Assembly: GCF_028476545.1 (NCBI RefSeq)
Contig: NW_026731574.1
Coordinates: 62,001 to 126,000 of the forward strand
Reading direction: 5' to 3'
Length of the DNA stretch: 64,000 nucleotides
From: Physella acuta
Taxonomy: Eukaryota; Mollusca; Gastropoda; Physidae
The notes beneath the pieces were generated by a model. It was not told where the DNA came from. It ran no database searches and saw only the letters and a program-made list of their open reading frames with translations. Both the position numbers and the translations under genes were made by a program. How positions within the stretch are numbered: the stretch's first letter is position 1; the number at the start of each line of letters is the position of its first letter. Positions 50,101 through 62,100 of the stretch are shown here, piece by piece.

Positions 50101-53100
50101 AGTATTATATAACTGACACTAGATATTATTGGGACTACACAATGAAAATATAGGTTTTAAATTATTGTTTTCTTTGATTTTCTATTACATCACATTGTGT
50201 ATGTTCCTTGTATTGATTGAATTATTTGATAGTTAGAAAATGTAATTTTAAATATTTACTAGATTAATCAAGAGCTGCAACTCTGGTTAACTAGGAACAA
50301 TAACTTTTGTAACCAAGGAACAGTAACTCTGATTTATCAGGAACAATAACTCTAATTCAGGTTCCAACAGTACAGTCCTGGCTAGGAGGGGGGAACACAG
50401 TGAGCTTCACAGACGCCAAGATATCCCCACACATCCTGGAGAAGTATGTCCAAATGCTCAAGCAGGCGGTCAAGCGTCTGTTTGAGGGTCCACAACAACA
50501 CCTGGAGGCATTCAGTGAGTTTTCATGGTCTATCGACATTGGTTGACAAACTATTTCACAGTATCTGTACATTCTATACATTGGTTGACAAACTATTTCA
50601 CAATATCTGTACATTTTCCAATTTTTTAATAAAGAACTTTTTATTTCAAGTTTACTGTTTGATTAGAAATTAACCTATTTATTTAAATATCCAACTGAGC
50701 TTGTCATAAGGAACTAATTATGCATAAACAATTCCTCCAGTGCAAAAGTACAACTACATTGTGAATGGGGAGGCTCTCGCTGAGATCAAGGAGTATATGA
50801 AGGATGAGCACACCTTTGCTGAGTACACAGGGGTAAGTATGGGTAACTGGGGTAAGTCTAGGTAACTGGGGTAAGTCTAGTGGTAACTGGGGTAAATCTA
50901 GGGGTAACTGGGGTAAGTCAGGGGTAAGTCTAGTGGTAACTGGGGTAAGTCTTGTGGTAACTGGGGTAAGTCTGGGTAACTGGGTTAAGTCAGGGTAACT
51001 GGGGTAAGTCTAGGGGTAACTGGAGTAAGTCAGGGTAACTAGGGTAAGTCTAAGGGTAACTGGGGTAAGTCTGGGTAACTGGGGTAAGTCTAGGGGTAAC
51101 TAGGGTAAGTCTAGGGGTAACTGGGGTAAGTCTAGGGGTAACTGGGGTAAGTCTGGGTAACTGGAGTAAGTCTAAGGGTAACTGGGGTAAGTCAGGGTAA
51201 CTGGGGTAAGTCTTGTGGTAACTGGGGTAAGTCTTGTGGTAACTGGGGTAAGTCTTGTGGTAACTGGGGTAAGTCTTGTAGTAACTGGGGTAAGTCTTGT
51301 GGTAACTGGGGTAAGTCTTGTGGTAACTGGGGTAAGTCTTGTGGTAACTGGGGTAATCCTGGGTAACTGGGGTAAATTGGTAACTTTAAAATAAACTGAG
51401 ATAAGTCTTGGTAACTTCTAAAAACACAGGGTATGTCTAGGGGTAACTTTAAAATATAGAATAAGTTGTGTCATAGCTGTCTAATATAAAATAAAGAATT
51501 TAACCATATATTTACAATATATTTCAGTAGTATTGTTCAATGTCTTTGATCCTTAAAAAATTCCACATTTTCTGATTTCAGGAGATTGAAAAATTCCGTA
51601 GCCTGGCTTCAGAAATTATGGGCCTGCCCAGCATTGAGCACTTTGACATGATACGTCTGGACTGTGAGGACCTGAAACGGGGCCTGGCCAGGGTCTGCAG
51701 AAGTCACGCAGACGAGCTGCTCAGTCGAGTCTCTAGTGATCATCGTAGAGAGAATGAAGGGTATGTTTTCTTACGTTGTGTCGACTTGTTTTTCTTACGT
51801 CAAGTTGTTTTTCTTATGTCAAGTTGTTTTTCTTATGTCAACTTGTTTTTCTTATGTCAAGTTGTTTTTCTTATGTCAACTTGTTTTTCTTACGTCAAGT
51901 TGTTTTTCCTATGTCAAGTTGTTTTTCTTATGTCAACTTGTTTTTCTTATGTCAACTTGTTTTTCTTATGTCAAGCTGTTTTTCTTATGTCAAGTTGAAT
52001 TTCTGCATATGTAAATAAATGTTTCATCGTGTGCCTGAGTTAAACAACAGAATGTGTTTAATGATTGGTCGCCAACCTTCTGTCGGACTAAAACTTTCTG
52101 TGTTCCACAGTATCTGTAAGGAGTTCCAGCTGATCAAGGAACGCTCGCTGACAGTTCCCAACTCCAGTGAGGAACTGATTGACATGCTGACATTTGTTGA
52201 GACTGCCAGAACCATGGGCATGATCAAGCTTAACGAGAGGATTACGGTAGGTTGAATTAGGGGCACGGTAGGGTTAATGAGGGTTACAGTAGGTTTTATG
52301 AGGATGACAGTAGGTTTTATAAGGATTACAGTAGGTGTTCTAAGGATTACAATAGGTTTTATGAGGATTACAGTAGGTTTTATAAGGATTATAGTAGGTT
52401 TAATGAGGATTACAGTAGGTTTTATAAGGATTACAGTAGGTTTTATACTATCATATGCTTGATTTGGCTGCACTGTTTTGATTTAATTAAAAAATGTAAA
52501 TATACCTTTTTAAAACTGCAATATTTGTTTTGTAAAATCAGCCGTAACTCACAACCGTTTTATGTTGCAACTTTTTCAGGAATCCAAAGACAGATTGGCC
52601 TACCTGATAGATGTGTTTTTCTTTGAGCCAAAAGATATTGAGCTGAACTGTGAGGTTCTCACATGGCCCACCAGGATCATGCCCATCTTTGATGAAAACG
52701 ACACTGTAAGTTGTCACCTAACGACACTGTAAGTTGTCACCTAACGACACTGTAAGTTTTGGCCTAACAACTTCCTAAAGTATTTGTACAAGTTCATGTG
52801 AAGAAACTCTTTCCTCAATTTCTTTAGGCCACTTAGAGCCTGACAGCTGAAGATAAAACTGAGAGAAGAAAATACATTTATACTCCATCTGGTTTGAACA
52901 GCCAGTTTTCTAAAAATACATAATTTTAAATGTATGAAGAATCCAGTCTTGCTCTTTACCTTGATAATTTTCTACTGCTTGTTCCATATTTAGTTGGTGG
53001 AGCAGTCTAGACATGATATAAATAGATTTGATTTTCTACTGCTTGTCCCATATTTAGTTGGTGGAGCAGTCTAGACATGATATAAATAGATTTGATTTTC

Positions 53101-56100
53101 TACTGCTTGTTCCATGTTTAGTTGGTGGAGCAGTCTAGACATGATATAAATAGATTTGATTTTCTACTGCTTGTTCCATGTTTAGTTGGTGGAGCAGTCT
53201 ACTGTTTAGACATGATATAAATAGATTTGATTTTCTACTGCTTGTTCCATGTTTAGTTGGTGGAGCAGTCTACTGTTTAGACATGATATAAATAGATTTG
53301 ATTTTCTACTGCTTGTTCCATGTTTAGTTGGTGGAGCAGACTAGACATGATATAAATAGATTTGATTTTCTACTGATTGTCCCATGTTTAGTTGGTGGAA
53401 CAGTCTAGACTGAAGGGAGAGAAGGAGCTGATCCACAGGAGAGAGAAGATCATGTTGGAGCTGGAGAAACTGCGGATGAGGGTGGATGAGTTCAACGACT
53501 ACGGGGAGCTGGACATGATGCAGCAGTACGTCCAGGATGTTCGTCAAGTCCAGCGCCGCATTCAGGACCTTAACGAACAGGTCTTTGTCTTGCTTATTCA
53601 TTAACTTTTTCAATGGCTATAGCTGGGTTATTTATTTAAAGTAACCTGAGTTGACTTCTATGATAATTAAAAGATAACATAAGTAAGGTTCACGAACAGA
53701 AGGTTTAGATTTCTATTTGTGACAAAGTTTAGATTTTAATTTGTGATTGGAAAGTTTAGATTTTTATTTGTGATTGGAAAGTTTAGATTTCTATTTGTGA
53801 CAGAAATGATATTTTTATTTGTGATAATTTTCTCCCAGGTCAACTGGATAAACAAAGAGGAGCAACTGTACAAGTATCCAATATCCACATATCCAGACAT
53901 CGAGGACATCAGCTCCTCCCTCGATCCATTCTTAAGGTTGTTCACTGTCATCTCCAAGTGGCAGAGAGCTGAGAAAAAGTAAATATTTGTTTCACACAAT
54001 TTGCTGTTTCAGGTTTTTAACTCACTAGTGACTGTTTGTTGCTGTTGATTTAACTGTGTGACCTTTTCATTTCATGTTTTTTACACAGCTTTAAAGTACA
54101 AGATTTAGAGTAAATAATTTTTTCTCTCTTCCTTAGGACAATGGATGGAGCTTTTCTTGAGCAAAATGCTGAGGCTATAGAGTCAGAGGTGGATGAGTTC
54201 TACAGGTAATTTTGTGGCCATGGTGGAGTTTCTTGTTAGTTTGTGGCTATGGTGGAGTTTCTTGTTAGTTTGTGGCTATGGTGGAGTTTCTTGTTAGTTT
54301 GTGGCTATGGTGGAGTTTCTTGTTAGTTTGTGGCCATGGTAGAGTTTCTTGTTAGTTTGTGGCCATGGTGGAGTTAGTTTGTGGCCATGGTGGAGTTTCT
54401 TGTTAGTTTGTGGCCATGGTGGAGTTTCTTGTTAGTTTGTGGCCATGGTGGAGTTTCTTGTTAGTTTGTGGCTATGGTGGAGTTTCTTGTTAGTTTGTGG
54501 CTATGGTGGAGTTTCTTGTTAGTTTGTGGCTATGGTGGAGTTTCTTGTTAGTTTGTGGCCATGGTGGAGTTTCTTGTTAGTTTGTGGCCATGGTAAAGTT
54601 TCTTGTTAGTTTGTGGCCATGGTGGAGTTTCTTGTTAGTTTGTGGCCATGGTGGAGTTTCTTGTTAGTTTGTGGCCATGGTGGAGTTTCTTGTTAGTTTG
54701 TGGCCATGGTAGAGTTAGTTTGTGGCCATGGTAGAGTTTCTTGTTAGTTTGTGGCCATGGTAAAGTTTCTTGTTAGTTTGTGGCCATGGTAGAGTTTCTT
54801 GTTAGTTTGTGGCCATGGTAAAGTTTCTTGTTAGTTTATATGCTAGAATGTGATATTTTTTACCCACATCTCACATAAATCTTATGAAATTTGAGATTTA
54901 TAAAAATATTATTGTTATTTAAAACTAAACATAATTCACAATACAATCAAATCATGAGGATATACATTTGAATGATTCCCTTTACCTACAGAGGTAATTT
55001 GATGATATCTTTCTACCTCCAGAGACCTGTTTAAGACCCAGAAAGTTTTCAACCAGAAGGTGAAGAAGATGCAGCTAGAGAAGGAGGAGATGGAGAGGGA
55101 GAAGAAGAAGAAGAAGAGGCTGCAGGACGAGGATGGGGAGGCGCCGTCAACAGAACCAGAGGAGGAGGAGGCCTTGAGAATCCCAGAGGCCATCAACATC
55201 ATCAACACAACCATGGAGGCCATCAGACAGTTCAAGGTGAAGGTCACTTACCATACACCAGTGGCTGCCCTTTACTTGGGTGATCTTGAACCTTTGAATG
55301 TTTTTGTCAGTTAGAAGTCTGCCAGCTAGATCATTTCCAAACCTTGGTGTTGGGTGGAGGGGGGGGGGGCTTACTTGGTGGATAGCTAAGATCTCACCAA
55401 GTTTAATCAAATAATACAAGGCTCCCACTGGAGTTCTTTTAGGGCAAACAAAATCTTTATCAACTATTTTATCATAGGTGTCTGCTAAGATTCTCCCACA
55501 AAGCTTACATCATCAAAATACACATTTTTAAAAAATATTAAATTTATTCTAAGCTGACCAAGCTTACTCAATCACCTCAAACTTTATGTTGTGATACTTC
55601 AGTGGGTCTCAAACTTTAAATCAGCAAACAAAAAGCAGGTAATGAAAGTTTACAACAGGCTGACAAACTTTTGATTTCTTGAAACAGGAAGTGATTCCAG
55701 TGATTGCCATCATGTGCAACCCCGGCATACGCAAGCGCCACTGGGACCGCATGAATGAGATCGCAGGCTTTAACCTGACCCCTGACGCAGGCACCACCCT
55801 GCGCAAGATGCTCAAGCTGAACATTGAGCCTTTCCTGGAACAGTTTGAGACCATCTCAGGGTCTGCTTCAAAGGTAGGCAAGCTACATGTGTCTGGTGTT
55901 CTCACTTATAGATAACTAGTCCAAATTCTGATGGTCAGCTAGTAACTGTAATAAGTTGTTTATAATTAGAATTAATTGTTTTTTTAAATACATTTTTAAT
56001 AATTTCTTTAAATGAAAAAAATTACTTTTTAAAAAAAAAAAAATTGATTAAAATAGCATCACATAATTAGTTACTAGTTTAAACAATTCGTGTGTATTTG

Positions 56101-59100
56101 TTTAGTTAGAATGAGTTTCTAGTTTTTAACAAAGTTGTTTTAAAATGTTTTTGTCAGGAATTTTCTCTGGAGAAAGCTCACATCAAGATGGTGGAGGAAT
56201 GGGAGTCCATAAACTTTACTCTCATACAGGTAAAAAAAGTTTTTTCACTACAACTCTCATACAGGTAAAAAAAAATTTGTTCATTACAACTCTCATACAG
56301 GTAAAGTTTTTTTTGGGGAGGGTCACTACAACACTCATACAAGTAGCACTTTTTTATTTTAGAGAGGATCTATACAACTATCAAAATATAAGCTTTAAAA
56401 CATTGATATCATACACACAACCATAGCCATAATCCACAGCCATGACATAGGCTTCCCCTAGCCCTACCACAATAACCACAGGAAGTTTAAAATCTTTACT
56501 CAATTACCTTTAATTTAATAACTTTCTCCCCCCCCCCCCGCCTTCCAGTACCGTGACACAGGTGTCAGCATCCTGGCGTCAGTTGATGACATGCAGACGA
56601 CACTGGATGACCAGATTGTCAAGACACAGACCATGAGAGGCTCGCCCTTCATTAAACCTTTTGAGAAGGAGATGAAGGTCTGTTGCATAGACAAATCCAT
56701 TCACTTTATACAATTGATAGCAGTAAAAAATTGGTGAAGTATTTGGATTTCCTTAAGTTTGGGAGGACAAAATGTTGTAGTTTATAGCAATAAAAAAATT
56801 GTGGCACTATTTTTGATTTCCTTAAGTTTGGGAGGACGAAATGTTGTAGTTGATAGCAGTAAAAAAATTGTGGCACTATTTTGATTTCTTCAAGTTTGAG
56901 TGGACAAATTGTTGTAGATGATAGCAGTAAATAAATTTGTAGCACTACTTTGATTTCCCCAGGACTGGGAGGACAAGCTGATGCACACCCAGGAGACCAT
57001 AGACGAGTGGCTGAAGGTGCAGGCCCAGTGGCTGTATCTGGAGCCCATCTTCTCCTCGGAGGACATCATGCAGCAGATGCCAGAGGAAGGCAGGCTCTTC
57101 CAGATGGTGGACAGGAACTGGAAGGACATCATGAGGAACACTAGTAAAGATCCTAGGGTGAGTGGGGGTGGGGGGGGGGGATGGGGGGGGTAGGGGGTGG
57201 GGTGGAGGGGGGTGGGGTGGTGGGGGGTTAACATATGGGGTGAGGGGACAGGAATTGGAAGGACATCATGAGGGACACTAGCAAAGATCCCAGGGTGAGT
57301 GGGGGTGGGGGGGTTAACATATGGGGTGAGGGGACAGGAATTGGAAGGACATCATGAGGGACACTAGCAAAGATCCCAGGGTGAGTGGGGGTGGGGGGGG
57401 TTAACATATGGGGTGAGGGGACAGGAATTGGAAGGACATCATGAGGAACACTAGCAAAGATCCCAGGGTGAGTGGGGGTGGGGGGGTTAACATATGGGGT
57501 GAGGGGACAGGAATTGGAAGGACATCATGAGGAACACTAGCAAAGATCCCAGGGTGAGTGGGGTGGGGGGTGTGGGGGGGGGGGGGGGGGTAACATTTGG
57601 GGTGGGGGGGGGAGGGACAGGAATTGGAAGGACATCATGAGGAACACTAGCAAAGATCCCAGGGTGAGTGGGGTGGGGGGTGGGGGGGGGGGGGGTAACA
57701 TTTGGGGTGGGGGGAGGGACAGGAATTGGAAGGACATCATGAGGAACACTAGCAAAGATCCCAGGGTGAGTGGGGTGGGGAGGTGGGGTGGGGGGGCAGG
57801 AATTGGAAGGACATCATGAGGAACACTAGCAAAAATCCCAGGGTGAGTGGGGTGGGGAGGTGGGGTGGGGGGGCAGGAATTGGAAGGACATCATGAGGAA
57901 CACTAGCAAAGATCCCAGGGTGAGTGGGGTGGGGAGGTGGGGTGGGGGGGCAGGAATTGGAAGGACATCATGAGGAACACTAGCAAAGATCCCAGGGTGA
58001 GTGGGGGGATGGGGGCAGTCAACAATTGAGGTGGGGATGATCAACAGATGGGGTGGGGGTGGACTACAGATGGGGGTCAACAGTTTGGGTTGAGGTGGAC
58101 AACAGATGGGGGGTGGGGGTGGTCAACAGATGGGGTGGGGGGAAATGGGAACCAGCAAATATCCTAGAGTGAAATGTGGGGTGGGGCAAAATCCTATGGG
58201 GTGTGTGGGGGAGAGGCGTGTGTGTGGAGATAATCATATACTTCAGGTGTTTATTTTATGTGTAATTATATATTTTGTAATACACCCAACAAAATGGCTG
58301 ATGTTTGTTGTTGTTTGGCCAGGTGCTAGTTGCATGCAACGTGCCAGGACTGCTGGACAAACTACAGGACAGTAACGGTCTGCTGGACAAGATCAACAAG
58401 GGACTGAACGCTTATCTAGAGAAGAAACGTCTTTTCTTCCCAAGGTATTGTTTCCTAGTCATCCACAGTTATTTTAATTAGCATTTCACAGTCAGCCACA
58501 GTTATTTTAATTAGCATTTCACAGGCATCCACAGTTATTTTAATTAGCATTTCACAGTCATCCACAGTTATTTTAATTAGCATTTCATAGTCATCCACAG
58601 TTATTTTAATTAACATTTCACAGTCATCCACAGTTATTTTAATTAGCATTTCATAGTCATCCACAGTTATTTTAATGTTTTCCTTATTTACCAATACTTT
58701 AAAATTATTTTTAATTTTTAAAATTCATTGTACCTAAAAATGATACTTTAATCATGCTTTTCTAAAGTACTTTATTAAATAAAAAAAAATGCTTTCATAC
58801 AATATATGAATTCAATTTTTTTAGACACAGTACATTGAAGCTTGTCATGAAATAATTTTTTTGTTTGTCATTTTTTTGTCATTTTTCTCGCAGGTTCTTT
58901 TTCTTGTCAAACGACGAGATGCTGGAGATTTTGTCCGAGACCAAAGACCCAACGCGTGTCCAGCCTCACCTGAAGAAATGTTTTGAGGGCATCGCCAAGT
59001 TGGAGTTTGACAACCAACTGGACATCCACGCCATGTTCAGCAGTGAAGGGGAGAAGATCAAGCTAAGCCAGGTAACTCTGTCTGACAAAATTACAATTTT

Positions 59101-62100
59101 AAGGGGAGAAGATCAAGCTAAGCCAGGTAACTCTGACAAAATTACAATTTTAAGGGGAGACGATCAAACTAAGTCAGGTAACTCGGTCTAACTAAGTTAC
59201 AATTTTAAGGGGAGACGATCAAGCTAAGTCACGTAACTCTGACTGACAAAATTACAATTTTAAGGGGAGAAGATCAAACTAAGTCAGGTAACTCTGTCTG
59301 ACAAAATTACAATTTTAAGGGGAGAAGATCAAACTAAGTCAGGTAACTCTGTCTGACAAAATTACAATTTTAAGGGGAGAAGATCAAACTAAGTCAGGTA
59401 ACTCTGTCTGACAAAATTACAATTTTAAGGGGAAAAGATCAAGCTAAGTCTGACAAAATTACAATTTTAAGGGGAGAAGATCAAACTAAGCCAGTTAACT
59501 CTGTCTGACAAAATTACAATGTTAAGGGGAAAAGATTAAACTAAGCCAGGTAACTCTGTCTAACAAAATTACAATTTTAAGGGGAGAAGATCAAACTAAG
59601 TCTGACAAAATTACAATTCTAAGGGGAGAAGATCAAACTAAGTCAGGTAACTCTGACAAAATTACAATTTTAAGGGGAGGAGATCAAGCTAAGTCAGGTA
59701 ACTCTGTCTGACAAAATTACAATTCTAAGGGGAGATCAAGCTAAGTCAGGTAATTGCAATGGCACTGAGGTATTGATCTATCATGCTGAAATGGTCAACA
59801 TTTTAACATATATTTTTAGCACAATTCAGACTTTGCCGCTGTAATGGAATATTTCCACAAAGGGATTTTTATTCTCTACATTTTATTTAAAAAAAACCCG
59901 AGATATTTTGTGTAGTACTTGAATTGTGTGTTTGATCACAAAAATGGTTTGTGTACATCAGGTGATCTCAACGTCCGAGGCCAGAGGTGCGGTGGAGAAG
60001 TGGCTGCTTCAGGTACAAGATGTCATGTTGATGTCAGTCAGAGATGTCATTGAGAGAGCTGTTGAGGTTTGTATTCAATTTTTTCTACCTTGTGTTGACT
60101 GTGCTCTCCTGGTCTTGAAGTTAAAAAACTGCTCTGATGTCCGCCATTTGTAAGGTTACCCTGTGAGATCTGACATTTTTTTAATATTAAAATAATTTAT
60201 CTGTGTCAGTTTAACTCACAGTTTAAAAAAAACTGTTTACTTCAACTACAATTTAATACAAGTTTTTAAAAATGCATCATAAATATTAAACACAACTTTA
60301 TCAAACTGAAATAGGAAGTGAAATCTAAAATAGAATCTAAAATTAGAATTTCTTTTATTAATGTCACTGATTTAGTGACAGTCTTCAATATTTGTTTACT
60401 TCTGTTTACTGTGTGTTAATTTATGAATTTTTTTTATAGTTAGTGGGATAGGCTTAATTAAAAGCTGGATTACAAATTTTTAAATTATTTAAAAAAAAAA
60501 TTTGTTGAGGGATAGGCCTAATTAAAAGCTGGATTACAAATTTTAAAATTATTTTCTTTTAAAACGTAAGTTGTGGGATGGGCCTAATTAAAAGCTGGAT
60601 TACAAATTTTAAAATTATTTTCTTTTAAAATGTAAGTTGTGGGATGGGCCTAATTAAAAGCTGGATTACAAATTTTAAAATTATTTCCCTTTAAAATGAC
60701 AGCCAAAACTTTGCCCCAAGCCAGGAAAGGTGATTTGGTGTTACTATAAATAGTTTGTTAGATTCACCCTTTGACCTTAGATCACAGCAACATTGTCTAG
60801 TTTGTGTATCAAATCCCACTGAAGAAGTGGTTCAAAATCTAGTTTGTTAACTTTTGTTTAGTTTCTGTTTGTATCAAATCCCACTGAAGAAGTGGTTCAA
60901 AATTTTGTTTGTTAACTTTTGTTTAGTTTCTGTGTGTATCAAATCCCACTGAAGAAGTGGTACAAAAATCTTGTTTGTTAACTTTTGTTCAGTTTCTGTA
61001 TGTTAGTTTACATGTAGCCTAACTCAGTTATTTTTGAACATTTGAAATGTTTCATAGAATGTTTTGAGCACAACATTTTTGATGTTGTGTTTAGTGCACG
61101 CAACTAGTGTAGTTAGCTAGCAGACATCAACAAATGTTGATATTTTTCATCATTTATATTCACCATGTTGTTGATAATTTATTATCCCATATCTTCACTG
61201 TAATGTTGATATTTTTCATCATTTATATTCACCATGTTGTTGATAGTTTATTATCCCATATCTTCACTGTAATGTTGATATTTTTCATTTTATATTCACC
61301 ATATTGTTGATAATTTATCATCCCATATCTTCACTGTAATGTTGATATTTTTCATCATTTATATTCACCATGGTGTTGATAATTTATCATCCCATATCTT
61401 CACTGTAATGTTGATATTTTTCATCATTTATATTCACCATGTTGTTGATAATTTATCATCCCATATCTTCACTGTAATGTTGATATTTTTCATCATTTAT
61501 ATTCACCATGTTGTTGATAATTTATCATCCCATATCTTCACTGTAATGTTGATGTTTTCAACTGAGCATGTCTTATGAATAAAGTTAAAAAATCATTTTT
61601 ATGTATTCAATATGTAAGTCATCTGATGTATGTATAATAATATCCAATTATTTTAGGCGTACCCAATGACCCCACGTACTGAATGGGTGAAGGTGTGGCC
61701 GGGGCAGGTGGTGTTGTGTGTGTCGCAGGTGAGTTGTGTGTGTCGCAGGTGAGTTGTGTGTGTCGCAGGTCAGTTGTGTGTGTCACAGGTCAGTTGTAGA
61801 TCTAGCAGTAAAGAAACAATTTAATTATGGTATACACGAGAACACATGTAAATAAAGTAATTGGATAAATCTAAGCTAATGAACTCGACAAAAAAAATGT
61901 AACCGTTAATTTTTTGTATTTTAAAAATGTGTTTGCTAGGCCTTCTGGACAAGAGAAGTTCACGAGGTCATCCCAGGTGGACCCCAGGGGCTGAGGGAAT
62001 ATTACGAGAAGCAAAAGATACAGGTCTGGCACTCTTTGTTGGTCTGTTAACCTTTTCAATGTTAATCCTTCCACTGTTAACCTTTCCACTGTTAACCCTT

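Noticed and set aside
50833-51380. CRISPR-like array
   Set aside because: Units are contiguous without unique spacers, and this is an animal intron.
61339-61578. Frame [11 protein letters not shown] repeated
   Set aside because: 69-bp intronic repeat with open phase only.
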